From contig JAHREC010000013.1 in NCBI GenBank assembly GCA_020081605.1, positions 5,952,001 to 6,016,000 on the forward strand: a stretch of DNA of 64,000 bases, written 5' to 3'. The stretch is from Albifimbria verrucaria. Its lineage: Eukaryota; Ascomycota; Sordariomycetes; Hypocreales; Stachybotryaceae. Shown here piece after piece: positions 9,677 to 22,558 of this stretch. A model generated the notes under the pieces. That model was given only the letters and a program-made list of their open reading frames with translations. It made no database searches and had not been told where the DNA came from. Both the position numbers and the translations under genes were made by a program. Each line of letters starts with the position of its first letter. The first letter of the stretch is position 1.

Positions 9677-12403
9677 TTGTTGTTGTTGTTGTTGTTGCTG
9701 CTGCTGCTGCATCTGCTGCTGCATTGTTGCCATGGCCTGCATATTTGCATTATTACCAGCCATCATCTGGCCGCTGACCTGCCTTTGCATTGGATTGCCC
9801 ATTTGGCCGCCCATTTGTCCCATACGAGCCATTTGCTGAAGCTGAGCCTGCATCTGTGGGTTCATATGCCGCATTTGGCTCGCTTGGAGGTTTTGAAGTT
9901 GTTGTGCGTATTGCTGAGCAAACTGCTGCTGCTGTTGCTGTTGCTGGGGATTCAGCATGCCGCCTTGTTGCTGCTGCTGCTGTTGCATCAGCATTTGTCG
10001 CTGCATTAACTGCATGACCTGTTGCTGCTGAGGAGTCATTCCTTGACCGTTCATGTTCACGTTCACACCACCGTTTTGCAATGCGGCCATCTGCTGTTGC
10101 TGCGCAATCGCCCTTTGCTGCGCAGCCAATGCCATGACCTGAGGATTGTGCTGTTGGGGCATGCCCTGGTTATTCATCATCATGCCCGCAGCCCCCATTT
10201 GCGAGTTCTGAGCCATCATGTTAGGTGGTGGGCTGGCTTGGGTCATTCTAGGGGTAGCGACCATGGCTGGTCGGTTTATGGGTGTGCCGTGAGACATGTG
10301 GGGCGTAGAGTTAGGCATACGTGGTGTACCCGATGGATGGCTTTGTTGACTACCACGCGCAGACATATTATGAGCCATAGGTACCGACATGGGCGGGTTT
10401 TGTACCACGGAAGAAGGACGCGGAGGACTGGCAGCCATGGTTGAGTTTGTCTGTTGCATTGGAGCGCTTCCGACCATGGGTGAAGACATATTTTGTGGCG
10501 TTCCCTGGCGAACGACAGGTGATGATACAGAGGGCTGTGCCATCTGGGGCGGGAATCGCGCCTGTGCTTGCGCGGGCATGGGGTTCGGTACTGGTGTAGG
10601 AGCGTTAACCGCCACACCATTGGGCATGACCCCATTTTGTGTCGGGTGAGCATGCTGCTGCTGCTGCTGCGGCTGTTGCTGCTGTGGTATGCTTGGTGCG
10701 GGAACGTTTTGAGCAGTGGGTGTCGAGGCGGCCCGGGCGGCCATAGCCTGACGCTGCGCTTCTGCTTGCCGCAGTTGGCTCTCCCGAAGTGCTGCTGCCT
10801 CGCGTCTCGCTCTCTCTGCCTCCAATCGTTGAGTTGCCAAAGCTGCTCCTGCTGCTGCTGCTGGCGTTGCAGTTGAAGCCTTCGGTCGTTCTCCTGTTGT
10901 TTGATCTTCTCCTGCTCTTTCTTTTCTGCATGTTCTCTTTTGATATCCTCAATGACCTTGAAACGTTCGAATCTGGGCTCAAATGTAGATGCACCAGTCT
11001 GTCCGTCTCCATCTGCACCGCCAGCTCCTTGTGCGCCTGACCCACCGGCCAGACGTTCGTCCAGGAACAACATGTAACGCTCCTGTTCAGCAGCAGCAGC
11101 CTCATCAGCGGCCATTTCAGCGACGGTCCTCTTGCGGATCTTGGGTTGTGGCGGAGGCTCAGAATGTTTGGGATGAGCCAGTGCCTCCAATAGCGCAATC
11201 GTTGCCTCAGCATTGTTGGTAGGCTCCAAGAAAAGAGGTGCGTTGGTTGCAAGCAAGATTTGTCCTTCAGCGGCATGAATATTGCTGCCATCAAGCTCCA
11301 TCTTTTCCCGCTTTTGCCGCTTTGCTGGCGGTGGCATACTTCCTGCTGTGGGTGTTGGTGGCACAACCGATATAGGAGTTGACGGTGGTACCAGGCTAGA
11401 TGCGTCGTTCGTACGGGTATCGGCCACTGATTTTGGAGTCGTTGCCTTGATCAGGAGATCTACCTGCAAGCTTTCTGGTGTGGGATGGAGAACGAGTGTG
11501 AAGACCTTTGGTTTCGATATACCCTTGGGCTTCTGGCCGTCAGGTGGAGGCAGGCTAGGCGCAGGCATATTCTCCTTATCCTTTTCCTCCGCAGTCTTCT
11601 CTAGAGGGACTTCTTCGACCTTCGTAGTCGCATCGTTGGTATTTAGTTCCTCCTTGGGAAATGGAACATATGGAGAAGGAGTCAACCATTGGTTATGGTT
11701 ATGTATCGATGAAGGGACGACGGTGCTAGATGCGGAAGTCGGTCGGGAGATATCCTTCGTTTGGACCGCCGACTTGTGATCATGGACTTGAACAATCAAG
11801 CAGCCATCGTAAAACGGGACATTTGCCTGGATAAAGTATTCGAGGAGATCGTGTGGAACTGTTCGGCTCCTCATATGTTCGATGAATAGCTTCATCGGCG
11901 ACTTGTATTGGAAAACGCTGTCTTGCCCATCGAAACGGAAGTGGTTCTGATGCATGTGTACCACTAGCGAGGAGGACGCCCCGAATGTTTCTTCAAGACG
12001 TGCGAGTCGGACAAAACTTCAAGCATGTCAGCACAGCAGGTATGAGGCATGACCAACAAAGCAAAATCATACCATAAGGAACAGGACCATCATCAGGGGC
12101 ACCGTTTTCCAGAGATTGAGAGGCTGCTCGCATGCCAGCACTGTTTCTCGAGTTGCGCCCCTGGAGTTGGCTCGAAGCCTCGCGACGCGTGCGATTCACG
12201 GGGCGCACTGTCGATGCAGTGATGGTTCGATCGCTAGCCGAATTCGGCGGTTGCATGGCGCTCAATGGAGGCTTCTTAGCCGATAGTGAGGGCGAGGGCG
12301 ACTGAGTTGTCGATGCAATGCCATTCGTCTGGATGCTAGACGGTATAGGCCGCTTGACCTTGTTCGCGACATTGCTCTGGACAGCGGCGCTAACCGGAGC
12401 CAT
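9287..12403 (-). CDS. SPT20: SAGA complex subunit Spt20, polyglutamine-rich
   Basis: Structural subunit of the SAGA transcription coactivator. The start [19 protein letters not shown] at 12403 is preferred over an in-frame ATG at 12493, because fungal Spt20 proteins start near a VKRP-like motif. One intron lies at 12017-12072. The conserved Spt20 domain follows: [46 protein letters not shown] and [24 protein letters not shown]. Next come an acidic/Pro-rich region, an Arg/Glu/Gln coiled coil ([16 protein letters not shown]) and about 450 residues of Gln/Met/Asn-rich sequence with a run of 23 or more Gln. Frame breaks near 11968 and 10850 restore a whole-codon sum (about 1020 aa) if one base is added at each. 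Confidence 0.88.
9643..9711 (-). repeat. CAG/CAA polyglutamine tract in SPT20
   Basis: About 23 consecutive Gln codons, mixed CAG and CAA, with further QQQA units beside it. Mixed codons suggest selection for the peptide rather than pure slippage. Confidence 0.9.
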
Positions 12404-13258
12404 GATGCTCGGAGTCGCGCGCGCGACAGGGCCCCTGAACAGTGCAGTGTGTGACCCCTTGCCCGTTCGATTCGGTCGATGTATCAATTTCAAGGCACGA
12501 TCATGGGTATAAACGCCGCAATGGCTGGCGATCGGGTAGGCTCGATGATGTGATGCGCGGTTGCAAGATGTCGATCAGCTATGGGCGACGTTGAGGGTCG
12601 TGTCGCGACGTAGGCGTGCCGTCCAATGCCAAGATGAGGGGACAGAACATCAAAAACCGCCCATATATGAATGAAAAGTATGAGAACGAATATCAACAAA
12701 CACGTCTCCTGCTTCCTGGATAACAAAATCTAGGCGATGCTGCTGCCTCACGCAATAGCCAAGCCGCCTGCGGAACATGAGACCGACCAGATGCGGTCGA
12801 CTCGGGGCTGACTGGGCATCGTCACATCACGTGACCCGCTTTTCCACCACGTCCTACTTGAGCCGCCTCAAGCAGTCGTAGGTACGTACATTATATTGTG
12901 CTTCACGTCTCGGGAGCCCTTCATTCAAACAACTTTACTCGCTCTTATCCCCCAAGAATGTAATATACCACTATAGAGTCAGTCGCGAGGATACCGCAGC
13001 GCCGTTTTTCTTCTATTTCTTTTTTCTACTTTTTTTCTTTGTCCATTAAATTGCCATTACATCACGTTGTCATTTCACCCTCCGTAGTAGCTCTGAAATT
13101 CATAATTCCGCCTGTTATAGTTGCTACCTAAATATATATACATGAGTATGCTTCATCAAAAGGCCATAGTTGCGATGCTTCCCAATCGTCCTTATGTAAA
13201 AAAGCACACTTGATCGTGGTATCTTCCACCTGGCTCATCGCAAATCAACCTGTCCCAC
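12404..13258. other. intergenic region SPT20 to Pex22-like gene
   Basis: Upstream region of SPT20 and 3' flank of the Pex22-like gene. T-rich pyrimidine tracts occur near 13.0 kb. I see no supported gene. Confidence 0.6.
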
Positions 13259-14581
13259 TCATTCATGGCCTTGAACTCGGCGAGCCCAGTCGTCATGCAC
13301 TCGGATGCTGTCAACAACCACTACTCCACGCCCGATTCCTGCTCTCTCTGATCGCTGCCACCATTTCTCCGGCTTGCCAGGCTTCTCGGCCTCGGATTCA
13401 CTGTCTGCTAGACCGCCAGAGCCACCTTCAGCTCCAACAACAAGAATAACATCGTGGCGCAGCCAAGACTGAATGTTGGTCACAATGCTACCGTTATCAC
13501 CCGCCAGGGACTCCTGGAGATAGATGATCTCGGGCTGCAGATGACGCAGGATGTGCACATGCCCGTTGGGTGTCGTGAAGGGAGAATCATGTTCTCCTTA
13601 TCAACGAGCGTCAGAGCTTGCGAATAGATGGCATTGTAAGCCGAGTTCCCGGAAGAAGGGCCCATTCTTTAAAGTCTTTGTCAGCCCGAAATCTACATAT
13701 GCACGTATAAATTGCAGGAAACTCACAGTGGGCTCTTGGTTTCTTCGCCAGGTGTTTGCGCTTGATCATGGCCAATGTTAGAAAATGAAGAGCTCAGCGA
13801 AGGAGGCGGAAGGTTACTCGTTGTGGTATCCATAGCGGTATCCTTCAAACCTGGGGCATAAATCAATACGAAGAGCTTGATTTGAGAAAAGTCATTGTGG
13901 CGTGGAATGTGAGACAAAATTGACTGTCAATGGGATTAGTAAATGGGTTAAGGAGGGGTGGGAATGGGCTCTCGTACAGCATGCTCCTGGAAACCGACGT
14001 CGTCCAGGTCGGAAATGTTCGCATCGGCAGAGACGACTACGGCGACAGTCTTTCTCTTCTTAGAAGGCTGGGCAGCAGGTGCCCTCTCCTTTTGGCATCG
14101 GCCTCTTCAGACCACGGATTGTTATCGGTATATGCTCTATCCTCCTCACGGATGGAGGCCAAGGCCTTACCCATTACTGCGCCAGCGGCAGCAACACCGG
14201 CAGCGACAGTCTTTCCCGTGGAATCGAAGAATTGCTGGGGCTCGGCGTCCGTCGCAAGGCGCCCGACATGCGCGCGCCCCAGCTGGCGTTGGACACCTCG
14301 CTGTGAGCGGGGCAATGCCGTGGCTCTCGCTGGGAGGTGGAGGCGGGTTTCTCGCGTCTTTTCGGTCGCCTGAAGCTCCGTAGGGGGTTGTCGCCATAGT
14401 CGGCGTTTTCGTAGTCCAGACCAGGCTCATGCTCGGCCTCGTCTTCGTTCTCCTTGCGCTGGCTCCAAACCCATGCAGCCAATCCCGCCGTGGCTACCGT
14501 GACGGTTATCGCAAGCGGAACCCAATGACTCCAAACACCGCGCCGCGATCCGCGGTCATAGCGATCGTAGGGCGGCGACAT
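13259..14581 (-). CDS. peroxin-22-like single-pass membrane protein
   Basis: Begins MSPPYDRYDRGSRRG, followed by one N-terminal transmembrane helix (HWVPLAITVTVATAGLAAWVW) and an acidic linker. After that come MSGALRRTPSP, a Gly/Ala segment (TVAAGVAAAGAVMGKALASI), then SKKRKTVAVVVSADAN. An intron of about 55 nt follows (GTACGA donor, TTACTAAT branch). Exon 2 has ILSHIPRHNDFSQIKLFVLI and YAPGLKD. The C-terminal part has PTGHVHILRHLQPE or close, YLQESLAGDNGSIVTNIQ, WLRHDVILVVGA and DDWARRVQGHE before the stop. The layout matches proteins I remember annotated as Pex22-like in Sordariomycetes (anchor of the Pex4 ubiquitin-conjugating enzyme). That naming rests on memory. At least three C/G-run frame breaks occur (for example near 14237 and 14085). 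Confidence 0.62.
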
Positions 14582-15190
14582 TTAGTCAAGAAGCTGTCGC
14601 ATTGCAAGGCGAGCGAGCCGTGTAGGATAGCGAGTGAAGCCAGAGACAACTGTCTACTGGCGGCGCGGCAGCAATTGTTGTTATTTTCGTTGTTGTGTTC
14701 AACACGCAGTATCGAGCTTTAGAATCGTGTTGGTGATGAGAATTGCAGGTTATGCCCAGCGATATCGCAAATCACGGGTGGCTGGTGTCCGCGTGTTGAG
14801 CTGAGCTGTACATCAACAATCACCAGGTGGAGCTGACCATCGTCCCAAGCAACCAGGCCGAGCAATCAGATTCAGGAGACAATGGAATACCCGAACCGAG
14901 GCGTCAGCACTAGCCACAGCACGTGAAGCCTCACCCCGATGTCTGTGGCTGAGCCCAGCCACGTTTCACACCCCACCATCCTTTTGGGTCATTGAAAGTT
15001 GGATATGACTCTTCATCGTCGTCTTCAAACCAGCAGTATCAGCTCTAGGAAGCGGTTGAGGTGGCTAAAGTCGCTTGAGACGCAACACAACACCCCTCGC
15101 CGTCGACTGAAACCGACTCAACGACTTAAGTTGTCTGCTGAGGCCATAGGCTCCTCTCGCAGCCAGAATCACGAGCCCTGCTTGCCAAAA
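14582..15190. other. divergent intergenic region (Pex22-like / eIF2B-gamma)
   Basis: About 0.6 kb shared promoter region between two head-to-head genes. No clear TATA box and no supported ORF are seen. Confidence 0.6.
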
Positions 15191-17114
15191 ATGCCCCACG
15201 CAGTGTCCATGCCCTCAACTGGGCTTCAAGCCCTCATTCTATGCGGACCGGGCTCCTCGTTCCCTACCTTTACCTCAAATCCAGATGAGAACCCCAAGGC
15301 ACTGCTGCCAATTGCCAATAGGCCTATGGTGTGGTACCCCATAGACTTTTGCTATCGAATGGGAATTACAGGCACGTCTTCCTCTCATATCAAGCGCTAT
15401 CATGACGTGGGACTGGGTTTCTGAAATATTTGTTTCATTATTCACAATCTCATCAGCACCCATGCTACATGATACTGAATATTTTTTCGATGAATTCTTG
15501 CTAACAATCTGCAGACATCACTCTCATTTGTCCTGAATCGGCATCACAAGCCATCACAACCGCTCTCAACACAAACCCATTCCTCACTGGCCTCCCACTT
15601 CCTCGCCCAGACATCCTGGCTCCCTCTGGACTTGACCAGAACACAGGCACAGCTGAAATTCTGCGTCTCTCGGAAGTCAGGAGTCTAGTCAAGGGAGACT
15701 TCATTGTTCTCCCGTGCGATCTCATCTGTGAACTTGGCGGAGAACAGCTTCTGCAAGCATGGATGGTTCAATCTACCAGCCTAACAGACCTCCTTGGTTC
15801 GGCAGACTTTGCCAACGGTCGGCAGCATCGCCATAGCGGGGTCTAGGAGTATGGTACAGTACCAAGGGTAGCATCAAGGTCAAGGGTGAGGAGACCGACT
15901 TCATTGCCACGACTCCGCATCCCTCGTCTCACTTAATAGCCCCGAAGGGCTCCATCATCCCCAGTCTATCGAAGCTTGTATACTCTATCCCTACCGATTC
16001 ATTAAATGACCTTACAGAAGAGCGAAAGAGTTTGCCCGTTCGTCATGGTTTGCTGAAGGCGCATCCCCGGGTGAAGATGTATGCTACGCATCGCGACGCT
16101 CATATTTACATTTTCCCACACTGGGTTATGGACTTTGTCCAGAAAAATGAGCGCCTAGAGAGCATTGGTGAAGACGTGGTTGGCTGGTGGGCCAAAAGTG
16201 GTTGGCAATCAGGCCTGGCTCAAAAACTTCACATGGAGGAAATTTGCGGTCAGAATATAGCCTCTGAGGCTGACGGCTCGCAGCACGGCAGCGAGAACTC
16301 ACAGCGGGATGCTAGCCCCGACCATGGAGCCAACTCTCAAGAGGATTTATCCGCTTCTACAGTTGCCGTAGACGCAATGGGAGGCCAAACTAGCAAGGCT
16401 TCCACAAGATTCGAGCCTCCTTCTATGCTGGCTTACGTACAGCCAGCGACAACAAACCAAGAGTCGGAGCCGTTGATTCGTCGCGTGGACAATGCTGCGC
16501 TCTTACTAGCAATTTCTTTGCAGCTCGCTAAGCTACCCTCTCTAGAGGAGACTGGTGGTGAGGGTGCCTCACCCTTCGCTCATGCTAAGAAGGTTGCCTA
16601 CCCTGAAGGCGTCAAATCACGAACAACCATCACAAAGCAAGACAGTCTCATTGCGGAAAACGTCACTATTGAGGAGAAAACTTCTATCAAGGAGACTGTT
16701 ATCGGAGCGAACTGCCAAATTAACGAGGGGCTAAACTATCTCAGTGTCTTCTCATGGAGGGTGTTGTCGTTGGAAAGGGATGCAAGCTTACCAGGTGCAT
16801 CCTTGGCAAGCGATGTGTTATTGGAGCCAACACAACACTGACTGATTGTGAAGTACAAGAGAACCTTCTTGTCGAACCTCAAAGTAAGCACCATCCCCTT
16901 TTATTTCCTTTTTCTTGCCCCAACCTGTGGTGGGATACTTGGCCCATCACGGAGGTATTTTCTACTAGTCAGAAGCTAACCAGATTTCGTAGCCGAGGAC
17001 AAGGATAACCGACTCATGAGCTCGGAGGGCTTGGAAGCCACGGAAGCCGAAATGGAGGAGGTGCTTCAGGAGATGGACGATGAAGTTGCCGATGCTACGG
17101 CCGGCGATAGTTGA
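15191..17114 (+). CDS. GCD1: translation initiation factor eIF2B subunit gamma
   Basis: Catalytic-subcomplex subunit of the eIF2 guanine-nucleotide exchange factor. The nucleotidyltransferase-like N-terminus is GLQALILCGPGSSFPTF, with NPKALLPIANRPMVWYPIDF. After a linker come hexapeptide (left-handed beta-helix) repeats: SLIAENVTIEEKTSIKETVI, GANCQINEG and GCKLTRCILGKRCVIGANTT. The C-terminus is acidic (AEMEEVLQEMDDEV). The first intron is 15372-15514 and uses a GC donor (CAG followed by GCACGT); the second is 16884-16992. Frame breaks lie in G runs at 15838-15841 and 16727-16730. Adding one G at each gives 557 codons plus stop. Length and order suit gamma better than epsilon, which would carry a C-terminal W2/HEAT domain that is absent here. 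Confidence 0.85.
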
Positions 17115-20100
17115 TAGATTTGAGGTAAGGCAATTGAAAAAAAGAACAAAATTACGGCAGAGGATGAGGATTCTCAACAGACAGAGCCGATAATAAACAC
17201 TTCCAAGGTTACGACTAGTGTTTCGTTCATCAGACCAGGCTTTCTAGTCACGTAATTCTTACCCATCCCAGATTTGAACCGTACAAGATCCTGGAAGGAA
17301 GTGGAGTCCTCCGATTTGTTGAGCGCATCTTGATGTACGTGACCAGCCATGCGAACTAACCCAAAGCTGTACGTTGGTGTCCTCATTCGAGTCGTGGCAA
17401 CTTCGTTAGATTAGGCCTTTGTTTCGATTCCTTTACCTCATCGCATCTTGTAATGACTCCAGTTCTGTGTGATACTGTTGAAAGCTATCATTACTATGTA
17501 TCTGCTATGCCCTTGACAGTGTACAAAATAATTTAACAGCACGGATCTTTTATATTCTTACCATACGAGCTGAGGTTTAGTGTTGAAGCTGAGAGCTAAT
17601 CTGGGTTGTCCTTGTAGACTCCTGTCTACTCGTCAAGTCTGTTATTTCATACGAGTTCCACGAAACCTCAACAAAGCACTCTCTTCTTCAAACCTTCCTG
17701 CTCGATACCCACCGCTTCAAACGCCAAAGGGGAAATAAGCCAAAAGAGATTTATCCCTGATGGTCACTTTCTTCAGTTTGGGAGCTTCACTTGGTCAGCT
17801 ATAAAATGAACAACGGCAGTTTCTTTCCCCACAGAGTCATGTTTGGGGCTGTTGCCCATGTTCGTCCCTTGAATGGGCTGATATCATACAGGGCGCCTGC
17901 TTGGTAGCCTTTCTCGCTGACTGACCAGCGTTCTTGAGAGGACAATTGCTACCTTCGTAGCACACAGCAGGCTGGTAGTCCACATGAGTTTTGAGCCCGC
18001 AGGAATATTGCACTTTCCATTCGATACACATGATCAAGTATGATTGCCGAGTCTATTTTGGATTGCAACAGAATAATCGAAGGACATGCTTCTATTATAG
18101 CTGAGAGACGGCTTTATACTAATGCAGGACGACTTGATGTTTACCTATTGTGAGCTGGGCACTTGTCCCTGTGCCATGCTGATGATGTCAATTCAACTCG
18201 CCATGAATTGAACCTTTTGCCAAGATTCTGCGTTCTCTCTCAACACGACGCCTCCTATGTCTTTCTGCTTAATATGAAATCAACGTGCTTTACTAGTTTC
18301 ATTATCACCATTACTGTACTTCGTGGTTATGGAGGGATTACAGAAGGTTGACGTAGGTAGGCAGAACTACTTCGGCACGCTAGATTGACCTACCTGGGCA
18401 CTACAGGGGATACCACTTGCACAGGACCCCTAATGTAACATATTTCTTAGCAAGCTGCCCTATCGGGCTCCTGCCGCTTGTTCTCAATAAGGTGAAGGGT
18501 AGTAGTGGCTTGGACGAGGACCGGGGCATATGGAATTTCCCGTGGGTTCTAGAGGCGACATACCTAGATTTTAGTTCCCATGACAGATTTGGCACCCACT
18601 TGGCGTTCATTGCGTGTATACGTGGCTTCGTTTTCTCAGGGGTTTGAGCAGCGTCTGCTCCAATGGGTGAAGCGTCATTGGCCACCTCGCTTAATCACTT
18701 GGAAGTGATCAAATCTCTCTTCACGTTTCCCGAACAATGCGCAGGTAGACTTGCTCGGATTTTTTGATGTCCCCTTTACGTTTTGTTTATTACTTCGATG
18801 GTGCCTTGCTGGAAGCAGTTTAGACGTGTGTATAATGGAAGGCAAGACAACATCGCCAAGTAAGAGACAAGATGGTTTATCGCTTAGAGCCAATTCAGCT
18901 AGGACAGTTTCTTTGTTCGTTAAAGTGAGACTAGAGCCAATTTCGAAACACGATATAAAGCTATGGATTTTGTTAGCGGACTGTCAATATGACGATGAAT
19001 TGACAGATTAAAGATGTTAAGTGAACCAATCCTGGGGCATAGAAAGATCGAGTTTGGCTAGCAGATCGAAACAAAGGATAGGGCCGACGTCATGCTCTAG
19101 TGTCGCTCAAAGCAAGATTATCTGCATGAGAAATCAGCTTGACAGGGATGATGAACCAGGCGCAACCAAAAGAGGTAACCGATTGAACCAGGATGCTCTA
19201 GGCTCTTTAGCATGGTCAAGGGAGCACAGTTGCTAAGGAAGCCAGACGTCTGCTACTCACGAAACATTAAAGGGCACTTAGAATGGGCAATGGACACAAT
19301 GTCGTGGGCCAAGGTGAGTTTAGTACGAGCTTATAACTATAGGGTATACTGGATCACGTATCACACGATCTAGGGATAGCGTCACTAGGACACGATTTGG
19401 GGTCGTAAGGGTATTCATATACCTGGCTCGATATTGAGGAGAGATACCGATCAGCAGGGACTTTGGGCGAGGCCAACTGGCCTACGTCTCTCATCCCTCT
19501 GCAAGCAATGCTCAAAAAGGGCAAAAGCAAAGCCAGGACGGGGAGTGGATCTGACGAGCGGGGACAGTTGTCTGATTATTGAAAGATTTGACTGACCCCG
19601 ACTCAGATATGATTGATCATATGCATGCTGCTAAAATCGAGAGAGCCCAACGCCGATGACCGGAAGTTAGCTTGTTGAGTGATGCGTCTGCTCCGAGGCG
19701 AGGGGCAATCGCGGGAGTAAACAAGACGGATCGTCGGGAGAGGGAAGAGCCCCATGGTCAAGAAATCAGATTGCCATGGACAACTGCAGAGACAGGAGGA
19801 TGTACACAAACAACACGGGCTCCTGTTTGGTCCACTTACGAATATCTAGTTGGTAGGAGTACCCAAAAAACCGTAGAGAACACTGCTCATGAGGACTAGA
19901 ACAGGGACCAGCATGTGGTGCGAACTCTGAGAAGCAGCCTGAATGCGGTCACAGCTTCTTCAAAAGTGGCTGATACAGAACCCTTCAATGGATAAGTGGC
20001 GGGGACGCCATACATGCTATTTCCTTGAATTGTTTACAACAGTGTTCAGCCGAGGTAAGCCCCAGCAACGGCTCTCGTGTCGTGGCCTAGGCCTGTCTTC

Positions 20101-22558
20101 AGCTAGCAGGCCGTCTTCTGTTGCAGGACACATGAGGGAAGACCACTCATGGAGACGAGCTTGAGCCCAAGGACCTCAAGACTCTTGATTGAGATTGGGC
20201 ACCGTCACACCGTCAGCATCTCCATACTGGGTAGAACTCCTTTAGACAGAGAACGTGCCTCCAGATGGCACTTGTACAAGAACAGCGGTCAGTCTCCGCG
20301 GCGCATCACAAGTTTGTTACGAATGTATAATTGGTCCGCAAGTACCTACGCCAGAGAGGACAGAAAACATGCTTCACCTACTGCAGCCCCGTGGCCTCTG
20401 GTCTTGCATGCAGCTTTTACCCCATGGACTTTGTGGACGCCCGATTCTCGTCTCTCTCCACATTCCCCATATAGGTAGCCTGGGAGACCCTGGGTCTTCG
20501 CCGTGATTTTCCCAGTTGAGGCGGGAGACGTGTCAGAAAAGCCAACGAATTAGCTTGATGCCGTCCCGTGGAGCAATGTTAGTTATTGGAGGCTGGGGTC
20601 CTCCACGACCCTCTGAGGGGCGAGACTTCCAAAAGCATGTCGGAGACAATGACTTCTGTCTGGTGGGAACTAGCTGTACTGTGTGCCGTCGTCGGCCGCG
20701 TGAGCTTTGGCTTGAAGCGCGATCGATCTTGGTCGAGAGCCTACGAAGTCCGACTTGGAGGTTCAGCTCGAGTGGGAGAGAGATATCAAGAAGCAGTCCG
20801 TATTTGCATGATACTCGTTACGAGCTAGGGTCTGTGGTCTTCCACGAATTTGATACGTTCATCGGTGGCGCGGGTATCGACATCCGAGGCATCATGACCT
20901 GGACATGACATCACGAAACTGATACATGTCGTTTTGTAAAGATGGGATTTCCCACCTAACGTGATTTCCCATCTCGTAAAATGAAGGATGATGAGGGAGC
21001 GGTAATCATCTCTGTCGTCTGCACCTGTGCGAGGAGCGATGGGGCGTTGCCTCCATCCATGTATGAGACCTGCACAAGCTCAGAAACCTTGGTTGCTTTT
21101 CCCCTTCTCAGGGACAGTACAATCAAGCCTAGCTCAGCTTGTCCGAGAGACGCAGTGCGACCCCACACCATTCTTCACTGTTGAGAGAGGGCGCAACAGT
21201 TTTTTCTCCTTCCCCATATATGTTGCGCCTTAAAGGGTCTTGGGGGCAGAGAGATTCGACTCTCGGATCGACTCGGCGAGATTGGAGTGTCTCACTGTCT
21301 CTGTGTTTTGAACGGTAATTTGAACATCGAATACATTCCAGGAGGGTCTTCATTCCAATACTAGGTCCATAGTCTCTTCAATGAAGTAGAAGGAGGAACA
21401 GGCACAGGATGACGATCCCCATAGCTCATGGAGCTCTTGGCCCTGGTAGGATCTGCCGTTCTTCTGGTCATTGGACCTGGAAAGAACGAGTGCAACGAGG
21501 CAAAGTCTGTGTGTTTGCATTGGCGAGAGTAGATCTCATTGCTTTGGGGCGGCCTGTCATCAGCTCGTTCATGCAGGGTCCAATCTTCTCTCCAAATTCA
21601 TTTTGCCTGGTCTTTTTAGAGCGAGCCCATTCAATATGGCTGCAGCCACCCCTCCACAATTGAATCGTTACTGGCACGGTCTTGTCTGTGGACTGTGTGG
21701 GCTTGAGTTCTATTCAACTACACGCCCCTTACCCCCTCCCTCATCCCGCCTCCCATGCTAGCCCATGGCCGTATTGACCCATTCACGGGAAAGCCTTTGT
21801 TCTCTTTGAAAGTGCATGGATCAGGAGCCTGACCTAGGGAAGCTTAGTCCGGACGGAGGAGGCATGGATGAGCGGGTGTCGAGCATGGAGGCGGCCTTGG
21901 GGCTCACTGTATAACTACCGTCCCAGGGACGGGCCAGACGCGTCTCGCTCCTGCAGGCCAGATGAACATATGGATTTTGTTTCGAGGACTGCGAAACAGT
22001 ACCCAGACATTCAAAACACAGAGTCTATAACGGCAATAGTCGCAGTGGGGAGAGTCCCACAGGCAGCTTGACCCTTCCGCGAACCTCCCTCATCGAGATC
22101 TCTGATCGTGAGACCATACTTTTATTCATTCCATCTACGACCTGGGGACACACCTCTGTCTCTCGGCGGCTTTAGCAGCAAGCACCTATCATTCTCACGT
22201 CTTCCAGCGGGTCGATCTGCACATCGACTGTCTTAGGACAACTCGGCATCTTCCTCCCGCCATTGCTCATTCCACTTGGGGTGCGGTATATCTTCAAGGG
22301 CGTCCGTCCCCGTGAATAAAAAGCATTCCCGGCCACAAGCTGCCCCGTCAAAACAAGTTATTTCCACCCTCGCAGCATTTGTTACGTGGAATTGGGACGC
22401 TCGTTGAAAGAAGAATCCTAGGAAAGAAGCTTTGCCACTCCTTGCCAGGATAATTCCTCAACTTCCCTTCCTTTATCCCTTCCACTCCCGCACGCACTCT
22501 CCTAGATACACAAACACAAACCCTTACGCGCGTACACGCAACGCAACCATTGCCCAAT
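17115..22558. other. 5.4-kb gene-free region upstream of brlA
   Basis: No ORF here has recognisable protein character on either strand. The last 240 bp before the brlA start are pyrimidine-rich and contain no ATG, suggesting a long leader. I saw BrlA-type response-element matches near 17865, 18771 and 19217. About five are expected by chance in this length, so they are not evidence by themselves. The most natural reading is an extended developmental promoter with long leader transcripts. Confidence 0.55.

Noticed and set aside
17115..22558. BrlA-response-element matches upstream of brlA as evidence for autoregulation
   Set aside because: I found about three matches to the seven-base degenerate site. 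Roughly five are expected by chance on both strands in this length.
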